Positions 1 to 9,379 of a stretch of DNA of 23,886 bases are shown here, piece after piece; the stretch's first letter is position 1, and each line of letters starts with the position of its first letter. The stretch lies in NCBI GenBank assembly GCA_023212695.1, contig JALCCG010000310.1, positions 1 to 23,886 on the forward strand, written 5' to 3'. The notes under the pieces were generated by a model. It was not told where the DNA came from and did not search any database. It saw only the letters and a list, made by a program, of their open reading frames with translations. A program made the position numbers and the translations under genes. Origin of the DNA: Sporisorium sorghi (lineage: Eukaryota; Basidiomycota; Ustilaginomycetes; Ustilaginales; Ustilaginaceae).

Positions 1-1280
1 ACATGAATGGTGGCATGGGTGGCATGAGGGGTCCAGCAGGCTGTGAAGAAGGACCAGGCAGGCTATATTGGACTGAGCTGGAGCTGGGGAAAGATGGGAA
101 AGGTGGCGAGAGGGGTGGAAGTCCCATGAGATAGCTGTAACCAGGGAAAGGTGGTGGTGGTGGTCGCAGCAGTGGCATCAAAGTCTCTATGTGAACTCTG
201 CTCTCTGCTGCTTGCGGCTGCTGCTCTTGCACTGGGGCCTGTGAAGGTGGGTTGCTTGCTGGTGATGTGGTCTTTGTCTTCTTCCTTGCCTGCTTGCAGC
301 TTTGCTTTGCCGCTTCCCTTTGAGCTTGCTGCTCACACTCTGCCAGGAGCTGTGGCAGATCACTTTGGTGGAGCACTCGTGCTTTTGAAAGCTGATTCCA
401 ATCACCTGCACCTGTCCTCTGCTTGTTTGCTTGCTTGCGCTGCAGTCAACTCTTGAATCTGAGCTTGGTCAATGATGTGTCAATTGAAGAGTTGGTCCAC
501 ACACCTTCCAAACTTGTGAGCCCATGCCCACTGCTGACATTGAGTGATGCGCATTGAGGCTTGCAACTCCTCTTGCTGGACCTGTAACTCCTCTTGTTGC
601 ACAAGAGATTGGAACAGCTGCGCAACAAGCTGCTTTGCTTCTGCTGGCATTGAAGGTGTTGGCGTCTCTTCAGGAAGCAGACAAGGAGTTGGTGGAGTGG
701 TCTCCCGATGAAATGTTGGCATGCAGCACAAGACAGTTTCACAGCAGAGTGTTGAGTCAATGCCCACATCTTTGAATGCCTTTGCGGTTGCTCTTCCTGT
801 GAACACTTGACGTGCCTTGATGTACATGCTGAGGAAGTCCTTCTTGCTGATGGACAAGTTGGCCCCTGCATACTTGTCAACCTCTGTTGAGAAGGCCCTC
901 TGCAGCAGACCAAAGATGGAGACATCCAGCGGCTGGAGAAGGTGAGTGGCATGTGGCAGGATCTGCTGCTCTTGATTGTCCCGGTCAGCCTTCAGTTGGG
1001 TCCTTGCAACCTTCTTCCTTGGTGAAATGTTGACCATTGCTGAGCTGGAGGTGATCAGAGTGATGATGATGGTGTGTGGCAAGCTAAAGTAATTATGACT
1101 GCTCATGTGCCTGATTTTCTTTTGGCCATGGAGTGGCCTTGTCTTGTACTAAATTGATACAGGCTCTGCTGCCTTGAAATTTCCAAAATCAGGAGTACCA
1201 CCTGAGGCCACAAAATCCAAAAATCTCTCATCTATGTGAATCTCGCATCTACGTGAACTACGTTAGTGTGAAAATTTTTG
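1..1280 (-). mobile_element. Relic of a pogo/Tigger-like DNA transposon
   Basis: This stretch carries the C-terminal part of a DDE_1-type transposase on the minus strand (480-1037). It also has an AT-rich flank with a short imperfect direct repeat, ATCTATGTGAA at 1230-1240 and ATCTACGTGAA at 1247-1257. Such short repeats are common in the subterminal regions of pogo-like elements, so the element's 5' end probably lies near 1260-1280. The 3' end is outside the window or eroded: positions 1-479 hold only short frames, one of which (187-411, minus) is basic and Gln/Ser-rich like transposase tails. I found no pair of terminal inverted repeats or target-site duplication, so the limits are estimates. 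Confidence 0.5.
480..1037 (-). pseudogene. Internally deleted DDE (pogo/CENP-B-like) transposase
   Basis: The frame runs from an ATG at 1037 to a TGA at 480, 185 residues. Residues 28-39 read PHATHLLQPLDV, the block near the end of the catalytic core in DDE_1 transposases (pogo, Tigger, Fot1 and the jerky/CENP-B family). It is followed by SIFGLLQRAF and, further on, the typical AFKDVGI segment. The first 25 or so residues are basic (ISPRKKVAR) and look like a transposase N-terminus. The HTH/CENP-B DNA-binding domains and the first two catalytic Asp residues, about 300 residues in the family, are missing between the two parts. The simplest reading is an in-frame internal deletion, leaving a product that cannot catalyse transposition. 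A Gln/Glu-rich repeat (QQEELQ) sits near the C-terminus. The family assignment is firm; the deletion model is inference. Confidence 0.7.
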
Positions 1281-1421
1281 TTCTCCAGCTAAATCCACAG
1301 CTAACTTAAATTGTATGTACAGGGCCCATTCCGGCCAGGAGATGCCCCAGAAATACAACTTTCATACTTTCCTCCCAAGTGCAACACACATTACACGCTT
1401 AACGTTGATCCACCACCTGTT

Positions 1422-2372
1422 ATGTCTGAGCAACGAGTCTCGAGCATAAGCATCAGATCCACAATGTCAGATGCTGACAAACATTCTCACACAGACACGG
1501 ACATAGGGCCAAGCGCAAGCACTCCCACTTTGCAAGCAATGCGAAACAAGTCGGAACACTTGGTACAAGTTGCTGGTGCGGTAGAGCTTGGTCCAATCAC
1601 AGGATTGATCAGCCACTGGGGCGACAAGGAGGGTCGCTCCCAACGTCTCTTGGGTGTCCTTTACTCGGACCTTTTTTGCACTGCTGTTCATAGCCTTTTG
1701 GATCGCTGGGCTCAGCTTCGATCAGTCTATGGCGAGATCAGCAGTGCTGGCAGCCAAGGCCCACAATTTGATGCAGCAGTGGATGCTGCCATGCAAGGTC
1801 TCGAGGCACAAAGCACCAACATTGACACTTTCAAGAAGCTCGATCTGGTGGATGTCCTGTGTCTGCTTATCAGCTGGGCGCTGACACTGCCCAGCCCCAG
1901 TGGCAGTCTCCTTGTCGAGCAGGCCAAACCTCTCGATGATGACACCACTGCCTGTGTGCGCTTGGCTTTCGCTGCCAAGTTCAACGGTCCCGCTGTTGAA
2001 CTCCTCCTCGCTCACATTGACGTTCACAAGCACAGCATCTGAAAATATGCTGGTCCCCCTCTTGTCAGCCCCAACACTTTGCCCTCATCCATCCTTGGCG
2101 CCACATCAGCATCCTCCTCCTCTTCCTTGGTGCCCCCTTCCCTACCAGCTCCACCCTTGAGCCCAACTCAAACAGGTCGCAAGTCAGCTCACATTCAGAA
2201 GCGCATGCCGATGCCACCTCAATTGCAGCCATCGTCACGATCCAAGAAGCCTCTTGCAAGACCCGCGCCAGAGTCAACCAAGCTTTGTGTTACGGGAGAC
2301 GCTGGTAGCAGGGTCGAGACGAGGTCAGGTGGCCTCGAGAAGGTCAGGCTGCCATGGGTAGGCGACAGGTGA
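1422..2372 (+). pseudogene. Unrecognised reading frame with one in-frame stop
   Basis: An ATG at 1422 opens a frame of 206 codons ending in TGA at 2040-2042. The same frame then stays open for another 110 codons, to a stop at 2370-2372. I do not recognise a domain. The first part has a Ser/Thr/Asp-rich start followed by a predicted helical region (LLGVLYSDLFCTAV, LVDVLCLLISWALTL). The part after the stop is Ser/Pro-rich and then basic. Either the gene simply ends at 2042, or it is a longer gene with a nonsense mutation. It lies upstream of, and in the same forward frame as, the broken P-loop gene that starts near 3135, so it may be the N-terminal part of that gene, separated by an insertion. 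No signal peptide is seen, and flanking relics suggest low constraint. Confidence 0.35.
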
Positions 2373-2611
2373 GCAGGTATGAGGAGGAGGGGGAGGCGTC
2401 GGCATGAGGAGACTCACCCCGAAGGCAGTGACCCCTTGCTTACGAGGTCGCCCCACTTCGTGAGAAGGCCGCCTTTGGCTGCAAGGTCATAGACCAGCAG
2501 CTATCGAGGCTGGGGAAGCTGCACAAGGGTGCTGGTGCAGTCGCCAGCAAGGGGCAAGGTATCCAAGGGGTCGATGAGACTCACGAAGAGGCGCTGGGTG
2601 CTAGCGGCCGA

Positions 2612-3290
2612 TGTTGTTGCCTAACCAGAGTGGGAGCATGCGAGTGGGTGTACACGAGTGGGCCCAAGCTCGGCCTGAGGGTGGAGCCGGTGGGCTGAGT
2701 GGGCAAGGAGGAGGATGAAAGGGGTGGCCGACGGAGCCAGGTGCTACAAGGCTGCCATATATAGGTAACGACTTCACAACTGTGGAAGGGTGAGAGCCCA
2801 TCCACTCTATCATATACACTCTTTATAGTAAGCTCAGCTTTCACACCACTCAGTCTCGTAGCTGCAATCGTATCATCATCGCAGCCTATTGCCCATGTGA
2901 TCGACAGTCTCGACAGCTAGAACCTACACTAGCATACGGCACCTACACCGTTGCGGCACCTCAACCGCAAGCCTGGAACCGTCACCAGGCTCTTCGATAC
3001 CATCGATGACGTCAGCACCCGCTGTCGGCGATCGGCACTCGCTCGACGTCTCAAGGTCACCTAGGCCTCGTACGAGTGCAACCCCAGCTATACGACATTG
3101 TCAGAGCATACTGCGTTGCCTCTGGATGAGGTGACCACAGCGGTTAGTCAGCTTCAAAGGTGACAGCTCATTAACTTCGAGCTCGTTCGAGTTCGTAAAT
3201 TACCACAGCGTATTTGCGAGCCCGGCGACTTCGAAAGGAAGCCGGTTTTACCCGCGAGCTTCGAAGCCAGGCGTGCGACCGCTGACACTT
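2612..3290 (+). repeat. Possible LTR plus 5' gag remnant of an LTR retrotransposon
   Basis: The stretch contains no intact gene. It begins near a TGTTG at 2612, as many copia-type LTRs do. It has a TATA-like box (TATATA, 2758-2763) and a second one (CATATAC) about 50 bp further on. From about 2990 one forward frame reads as degraded coding sequence with only two stops until about 3290, including LPLDEVTTAVSQLQR and INFELVRVRKLPQ. This is what the 5' end of a retroelement (LTR, leader, start of gag) would look like. I see no matching 3' LTR, primer-binding site or target-site duplication, so the assignment is tentative. From 3135 this stretch overlaps the open frame of the downstream P-loop relic. 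Confidence 0.25.
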
Positions 3291-5707
3291 TGCTCAGCCA
3301 AAAAAGCCGGATTTGCCATCCCAGTCGCAGAGCCTAGCTCATCTTCCACCCAACTCCAAGCGCCCAATCCCAATCCCGACTACTACTATTCAAAGGTGAT
3401 GCCAATCATCCAGTCGTCCGGATTTGGCAAAACAAAACTCTGCATTCACCTCAGCTTTCAACAACCTGGCTTGCTGATTTGCATGCAGTCCGACCCCAGC
3501 TCGCATCAAAACTCGTTCCCACCCCAAGACAAGTCTGTCTTTGACTACTTTGAAGCCTGCCGAAAAGCCAACTGCGACCCCAACTGCAGGAACACATCTG
3601 TCCCAGGCTTCAACTGCTTCCATGCCTATGCTGCTTTCTTCTTGGCTGCATATTGCAATGAACTCAAACGCATGTTGTCCAACCTGACGACTCTCTCGGG
3701 CTGCTTTCTGGCATACAATTCTTCTGCAGCCTCAACGACGGATCCTCTGTCGTCGTCGACATCCCATTCCACCTGTCGTTCATCCGTACAGGCTGGCAAG
3801 CAGCACCACGATGCTGTACACTGTTGGAACACCATCGTCTTTTCGCTCGCTCTCTTGCTCCACTGCAAGCAGGACTAGCAGCAATCCCAACAAGAGCCCA
3901 TCACCGACCAGACTGAGCTGCCGCATGGTCTACAGGACACTCTTTTGCAACTCAGACACACTCAAGCGTGCACAGAGCTGCTCAAACACATCTGCAACAA
4001 GGCTAAAGATGATCTTGCGGTCACAGGCACTATCCAGGAAGAGAAACCTTGTGTACGTGCCTCGCTTGAGCCCACGCTTCGTCACTTGGAGGTGCTCATA
4101 CCGTCTGCATTGGTGGACAAGACCTACTTTTTCTTAGCACTTGACAAATGCAACAGGTTTGCCGGGTTGCTGCCTTTCATCCACCGGGTATGGAAGATCG
4201 TCAGACCCAAATGATCTTGGATCCTTCTCCTCGACACCAATAGTAAGATTGTGCCCGTGATTGGGCCCGAGGCCATGGGGGCCTCGCGCAGGACCACCAC
4301 CAGCAAATCGTGCCTCACCCAACCCTTTGTCGACATGCCTTTGGATGTCAAGTTCACCGAGAAGATGCAGCTCGAGATGTGCCGCCGCATTTCGACCCAA
4401 TCCTGTTCAATGTGCGAGCTCAACCATCTCATGCCCAATCTGGGAAGGCCGCTGTGGAACGATTCCATGTATCACAATGCCGAGACCATCATCAATGTCA
4501 AGTTGGTTATTTACAAGCTCGTACATCCAGACAAATGGAGCTGGCCCAGGTACATTACCAATGATGAGCTTGCCAAGACAGAGACTCTGGTGTTTCACAA
4601 CGTCATGGCTCTTGTGTTGCAGAGGGTGCTGCTCGAGCAGTCATACGCACAACCCTTGATAACCTGGCAGACCTTTGTCCACAAACAGGTCTTGCAACAT
4701 CTCCGATATCTGTGCAACTACTACGACGATACTAATGTGGTTGTGATGCATGTTCCCAGCGAACCTGCCTCAAGTGTAGCAGCTGCATGGTTGTTTTGTT
4801 TCCCACCCAAAGCCATTCTGTCAAAATGGTCTTTGGCAGTGTGCACGGTTGCTTCAGCACATGCTGCTCTTGATCTCAATGTGGGGGCTGATGGAGAAGA
4901 AGGGGCAAGGCTGCTATGCAGCATGGCAATGGACTCTGCAGCTGGCCAGCTTTTCGGCAAGGGCGATCCGTTGGGCTTAGAATATGCCAGCGTGATGGGT
5001 GTTGTAATGGTGCACAGTTGGCTCCAAAAGCTCTTTGGACCGATCAAATATGGGTCACAGACCGCATTCGAAGAGTGGAGTCAGTGGTGCTGGCTTAATT
5101 TCAAGCATGTGGCCGATCTGTCCCTTCAGATCAAACCTGGCCAACCCATGCCACGCCAGCTGCTGGGCGAGTTTTGGTTGTGCCACACCGCCATGCGCAG
5201 AGTAAGCAACCAGAAAGGATGGGACCTGCTCATTCCCATCTACGAGTCTACAGTCATGCCCATGGGTGACCAAGTTTTCCAGACTTGCAACCTGACATTC
5301 ATCGTGTTGCAGTTCAAGAATCGAGCCAACAAGCCCAATGTACCTGATGAAATTGGTCCACCTTTGGCACCAACAGTTCATGCTGCCAGACAAGAGGGTA
5401 CGACGATGGCACTTGAATTGTTTTTTGATCTTCGCAGGCGGTTTGACGGGCACAAAGTGGAAAAACGAAGCTCCACCCATCAGCTGCCGATGACATCAAG
5501 ACAGGAAAGCTGCCTTTGCTCTTTGGACTTCCTATGAAGGACATGTGCAACTTTCGCTCCGACTTCACCAAGTATTCACACCAAGCAGGCGACAGCACCA
5601 TTGTCAAGCTCTTTAAACAAGCTCAGGTGGTGAAAGCTGGCCAACTAAACCCAACCGATGCCATGCCTCTGGACTTGGACTTTGAGGATCAAGCCGAAAA
5701 TCAATAA
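3135..5707 (+). pseudogene. Broken P-loop NTPase gene of a basidiomycete-type family
   Basis: One forward frame is nearly continuous from 3135 to about 5490. It is interrupted by TAG at 3876-3878 and TGA at 4212-4214, then continues in the next frame to TAA at 5707. The first ATG before the ATP site is at 3399. A Walker A-like motif QSSGFGKTKL lies at 3411-3440. A hydrophobic strand ending in Asp, WILLLDTNSK, directly after the second stop, fits Walker B. Further on come PFVDMPLDV and LGRPLW. As far as I recall, this motif order belongs to large P-loop NTPases of unknown function that are expanded in basidiomycetes, some with Crinkler-like architectures. Near 5485-5500 the coding sense shifts by one base into a frame reading KLPLLFGLPMKDM. 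Three lesions in about 850 codons, beside transposon relics, argue for a recently inactivated gene. Introns around the stops cannot be fully excluded, but coding character continues across both. Confidence 0.6.
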
Positions 5708-7275
5708 GCTCTTGATGGCGCAATGAAAGTCCAAGCAGGCCGAGCAGGCCAAGCAGCATCTGTGGCTTGGCTTTGTGCACACTCAACAACATCCCTACTA
5801 TCACTACCACCACCACCACCGCTCATGTTGCTCATGTGCACGACTCGATTACATCCACTCACTGACGGTCGTTGTTTAAAAAAAAATGAAAATGTATCGT
5901 AGTGTCAGGCTCATCAATCAGCTCCTTCAACAACTTTGCGACTGGCTTGTGTGTGTGTGTATGTGGATCGCCGTGATTGTGCCAACGATGCTGAGCATAA
6001 CAAAGGTGGGCAATCTTGAGACATTCTGGTAGAGCGGCCGATTTTGAGAGAAGCATGGCGATCGATGCACAGCGACCTTGGTGAGATATTATCGAGCTAC
6101 GACCTTCGCACTAGGCTGGCAGCAACACCATCTTGTTTGCGAGTCGCAAAACATGGGTAACAAGCTCGCCACTCTTGCTCACGATGTCTACACGTCGTGT
6201 GCGGCGCACCGGACTCTTGCAGCCAGGACGTGTTTCGGTGCTCGCTGCTAGACGTGTCATACGACCTAAGCGCCTGCATGGCGGAACTGAAATTTGGATA
6301 CGGCTGACGCGGAAGTGATGGAGTCGTGCTGCGTTGTCGGTGTCGAGCCGGTGAATGGCAAGCTAACGGGAGTATGCAGCTTCAAAAGACGGACAAGGAT
6401 CATTGACGAAATTCGAATGGCAGCATGACGCACGAACCGAGCTGTACTGCTTGGGTTGAGCAAGCCGTGTGAGCAAGAAATCCCGCACCACAGCGAATCT
6501 TGCATCTGCCGTGATCAGAGTTACTGTCCTTGTTCGAACGAGACAAGTCAAGAATGGGGACGAACAGACAAACGATCGATGTCACACCTGACAAGCGCTC
6601 GAGCATCAGCTGGGGAACCTGGACGATTCGGCTTGCTGCTTCTCCGCGTTTTTCCTCGCCTTATACGCCTTGTCCCATGTGCTTCTCTTCTTCGTCTACT
6701 CGGAATCCTCCTTCGGCACCTTCCTCCGCTCCGTATTGTAGGCATTCAGCCTCTCTCTCCGTGCCGTTTTCTCTTCCTCCGTGGATTTCCTTGACTCAAA
6801 GATTCTCCGCAGATGAGTGTTGTGTTGTCTCCGTAAGTGTCCGGTTGAATGTGTCGTCAGCATCGACACTCGTTCACAACTTCGCCACGTCTCCCGGTCG
6901 CGAGCGTGAACCGTCCACCGACGGCGAACGGCCCACGAGCTCACTTTTGGACGGATCGTCAAGCAACGAAGACTTTGATGTGTTCTGCGACGCTGCACCT
7001 GTCTCCCCTCTCTGTCTCTCTGTCTCGCTGTGCTGCTCTGTCTCTGCGTCTCCGTCGCTTTCTCTCTCACTCGCGCGTTCGGTAACACACTGCCAAAAGA
7101 CACCTCCCACGCGCTTCGTGCCGCACTGCTCACCAACGACGCGGAATCGGGAAGCTATGCAATTTACCGTTATGACCACCTTCGCCACAAACCTATCTAC
7201 AGAACCGGTGCCCGCTGCTGCCTGCTACAACGCTCTGCTCCGCTGAACGCACCACATCTTGACCCGCCTCCCCGC
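5708..7275. other. 1.6 kb without a convincing gene
   Basis: Only short or unrecognised frames are present. A 65-codon minus-strand ATG frame (5859-6056) matches nothing I know and contains a His/Thr run from a GT-repeat near 5948-5960. A 32-codon plus-strand frame starts MGNK at 6153. A frame open from 6530 to 7246 is Ser-rich because the DNA is pyrimidine-rich. Between about 7000 and 7080 the plus strand is a CT/TCTG-rich, microsatellite-like tract. The right part probably holds the 3' untranslated region of the PRS gene, which ends at 7276. Nothing here resembles tRNA or rRNA. Confidence 0.5.
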
Positions 7276-8616
7276 TCAAACATTGCTCCTCAACGGCGAC
7301 GGCGCCATAGACGCGGACGCCTTGGGCGTATCCAACGTCGTCGGCTGAGCCACTGGTGCCGCTACGGGTGACGGGCTCGCGGACGACGCGGTGGGCGACG
7401 CGCCTCTCGCGTGATCCGCAAAGTAGTTCTGCGCGACGGGCGGGTCCGGGAGCGTATAGGGGCTGGGGGGGAACTGGCGGCTGGCGGACGGGCTCATGCC
7501 GCGACTTGCGCTGCCGCTCCTCCCATTCCCTCCTAGACCGGTAAGTGTCAACCCTCCCGCTCCTCCCGCAGCGGCGGCGGCGGCGATCTCGTCATCGTGC
7601 TCGTGGCGGTACGGCTGCGCGGTATCGTAGGGGATCTGGTTGAAGAGCACGCTGACCGACTCGCCGTAGTGGCTCCTGCGGATGGTCTCGGCGAGAACGT
7701 GCGAGATGTCGATCTCCTCGATCTTGCTGCACTTGCTGCGGTTGTGCGCCTGCGGCAGCGTGTTGGTCACGATGAGCTTCTCGAGGCGCGATTTCGAGAT
7801 ACGGTCCAAAGCTGGGCCGGAGAGGATGCCGTGCGTGACGATGGCCAAGACACGCTCGGCGCCGTACTCGATGAGTTGCGAGGCGGCCAGGTCGAGCGTG
7901 CCGCACGTGTCGGCCATGTCGTCGACGAGGATGGCCACTTTGCCTTTGACGTCTCCGACGAGCACCATGCGCGAGACCTCGTTGGCGCGCTTGCGTTCCT
8001 TGTGGAAGAGCGCGAAATCGAGCTCGAGTCGATCGGCGAGCGAGGTAGCTCTCTTGGCACCACCCGCATCAGGCGAGACGATGACAGCCTTGTTGACGTC
8101 GACCATCTCGCGGATGTACTGCAACGCCGCGGGTTCGGCGTATAGGTTGTCTACGGGTACGTCGAAGAAGCCCTGGATCTGGCTGGCGTGCAGATCCATC
8201 GTAATCACATGGTCGCATCCGGCATTCTCGAGCATGTTGGCAATCAGCTTGGCCGTGATAGGAGCGCGCGACTTGTCCTTCTTGTCTTGACGAGCATAGA
8301 AGAAGTGCGGGATGACGGCGGTGATGCGTCGAGCCGAAGCGGTCTTGCACGCGTGGATCATGATGAGCAGCTCCATCAACGAGGTGTTGGGGCTCGCAGC
8401 TGCACCTGTAGGAGTGGGGGAGACGCACGACGTGTTGATGATGTAGACATCGTGCTCTCGAACCGATTCAGCGATGCGTACGATCGACTCGCCCGACTCG
8501 TTGCGCGTGACCGTCGCTTTGCCCAGAGGTTGACCCAGTCGTTTTGCGATGAGTTCGGCGAGTTCGGGATGCGATGTGCCCGAAAACACCTTGATGCTTC
8601 CTGCGACGGTTGCCAT
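7276..8616 (-). CDS. PRS: Ribose-phosphate pyrophosphokinase (PRPP synthetase)
   Basis: The enzyme makes 5-phosphoribosyl-1-pyrophosphate from ribose-5-phosphate and ATP, the precursor for purine, pyrimidine, histidine, tryptophan and NAD synthesis in the cytosol. The product is 446 residues. Residues 108-116 carry the ATP loop ARQDKKDKS. Residues 141-156 match the PRPP synthetase signature ([16 protein letters not shown]). Residues 232-240 carry the phosphoribosyl-binding loop DDMADTCGT. The ATG at 8616 is chosen because it has a good context (GACCATGG) and leads straight into the conserved start SIKVFSG; no ATG lies between it and the upstream stop. Two departures from the roughly 320-residue family norm stand out: a short Ser/Pro/Ala insertion at about 63-78 before SLMELLIM, and a low-complexity Ala/Gly/Ser/Pro tail from about 337 to the end. 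Fungi usually have several PRS paralogues; which one this is cannot be told here. No intron is needed. Confidence 0.95.
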   Translation of the reverse strand: MATVAGSIKVFSGTSHPELAELIAKRLGQPLGKATVTRNESGESIVRIAESVREHDVYIINTSCVSPTPTGAAASPNTSLMELLIMIHACKTASARRITAVIPHFFYARQDKKDKSRAPITAKLIANMLENAGCDHVITMDLHASQIQGFFDVPVDNLYAEPAALQYIREMVDVNKAVIVSPDAGGAKRATSLADRLELDFALFHKERKRANEVSRMVLVGDVKGKVAILVDDMADTCGTLDLAASQLIEYGAERVLAIVTHGILSGPALDRISKSRLEKLIVTNTLPQAHNRSKCSKIEEIDISHVLAETIRRSHYGESVSVLFNQIPYDTAQPYRHEHDDEIAAAAAAGGAGGLTLTGLGGNGRSGSASRGMSPSASRQFPPSPYTLPDPPVAQNYFADHARGASPTASSASPSPVAAPVAQPTTLDTPKASASMAPSPLRSNV

Positions 8617-8807
8617 GGTCGCGATGCTGTGGTGGTGGTTGGTAGATGGAGGGGTGACCAAGTGAAAGGTAAAGAGAGTTCAGAAAGTGTTCGGCTATAG
8701 TTGCACACAGAAATCACATCCAACAAAAGCGGCTGCTCGGCCTCGCAGTGGTACAGCGCCGTGTGACTGTTGCGCAGGAACGAGAGGGATGAAGTTTCAA
8801 GCAGAGG

Positions 8808-8836
<29 letters not shown>
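8808..8836 (+). repeat. Poly(A) homopolymer, 29 bp
   Basis: An uninterrupted run of 29 A on the plus strand, which is T29 on the coding strand of the PRS gene, about 190 bp upstream of its ATG. Poly(dA:dT) tracts exclude nucleosomes in fungal promoters, so a promoter role is plausible. Confidence 0.95.
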
Positions 8837-8840
<4 letters not shown>

Positions 8841-9059
8841 TAATTTCATGCAGCCCTTTTCATTCGCGCGAGACCCTTACCACCTCGCTCTCATCGGGCG
8901 ATCCTGCTCGGAATCGGACGATGCAGTCCACCCTCCACACTCGACGCGTTTTTCCTTGTTTGACAGCTGCAAGAAAAATCAAAAGCCGGGAATGCAGCTT
9001 TCTCTCTCTGTGTGCTGCAGCTCAAGATTAGCAAAGCCGATGCTCCTCGGTGCATGGCC

Positions 9060-9077
9060 TGACGATCAGTATCGTCA
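9060..9077. promoter_or_regulatory. Perfect 7-bp inverted repeat upstream of photolyase
   Basis: TGACGAT and ATCGTCA flank a 4-bp spacer (CAGT), about 300 bp before the photolyase ATG. It is a candidate operator-like site for a dimeric regulator and includes a CGATC core of the kind found in light-responsive elements. Function is inferred from position only. Confidence 0.3.
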
Positions 9078-9290
9078 TGTTCATGCAGCTTTGCGACTAT
9101 GAGTCGTGAGGGTCGGCTCCGTGCGGTGGGGAAGGTCTAAACGATCAACCCCATCTCTTGAACTCCGCTCTCCATCCACTTTTCGTCCTTCCACCAAGAA
9201 CTCCCCATCCATGCAATCGAGCAGGACCCTGCTACGCTCGCTCCTGACCTTGGACACAGCAACACGGCGCGCTCGCATCCAGCTTCACCC

Positions 9291-9340
9291 TCCATCCTTC
9301 TCCTTAGCCTGCTCCATCCTTCTCCTTAGCCTGCTCCATC
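9291..9340 (+). repeat. 22-bp tandem duplication in the photolyase leader
   Basis: Two exact copies of a 22-bp pyrimidine-rich unit lie at 9291-9312 and 9313-9334, followed by the first 6 bp of a third. The array ends about 40 bp before the photolyase ATG, so it probably lies in the 5' untranslated region or at the transcription start. Confidence 0.9.
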
Positions 9341-9379
9341 TCCACCACCCTCACCCCATCTCTGCAGCTCAGCGCAACA

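Larger units (their letters stand above)
8617..9379. promoter_or_regulatory. Divergent upstream region shared by PRS and photolyase
   Basis: The 763 bp between the two start codons must hold both promoters. It contains an uninterrupted A29 run at 8808-8836 (T29 on the PRS coding strand, about 190 bp before its ATG). It also holds a perfect inverted repeat at 9060-9077 and three CGATC sites (8899, 9063, 9142). Pyrimidine-rich sequence directly precedes the photolyase start, including a 22-bp tandem duplication. Pyrimidine-rich leaders are usual in fungal promoters. Which elements act is not visible from sequence alone. Confidence 0.5.

Noticed and set aside
4212..4214. TGA in the P-loop gene read as selenocysteine or programmed read-through
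   Set aside because: Dikaryotic fungi lack selenocysteine insertion as far as known, and the other stop and the frameshift in the same gene point to decay.
6153..6251. A 32-codon frame beginning MGNKLATL, resembling an N-myristoylation start
   Set aside because: It is very short, no downstream exon with a clear splice pair was found, and MGN starts occur by chance.
6530..7246. A 238-codon Ser/Pro-rich plus-strand frame
   Set aside because: Its composition follows a CT-rich tract, no domain is visible, and the overlapping minus-strand frames are equally long and equally unrecognisable.
8395..8430. An intron in the PRS gene to explain the insertion
   Set aside because: The only GT...AG pair at the right place spans about 25 nt, far below the minimum for fungal introns, and the frame is open throughout.
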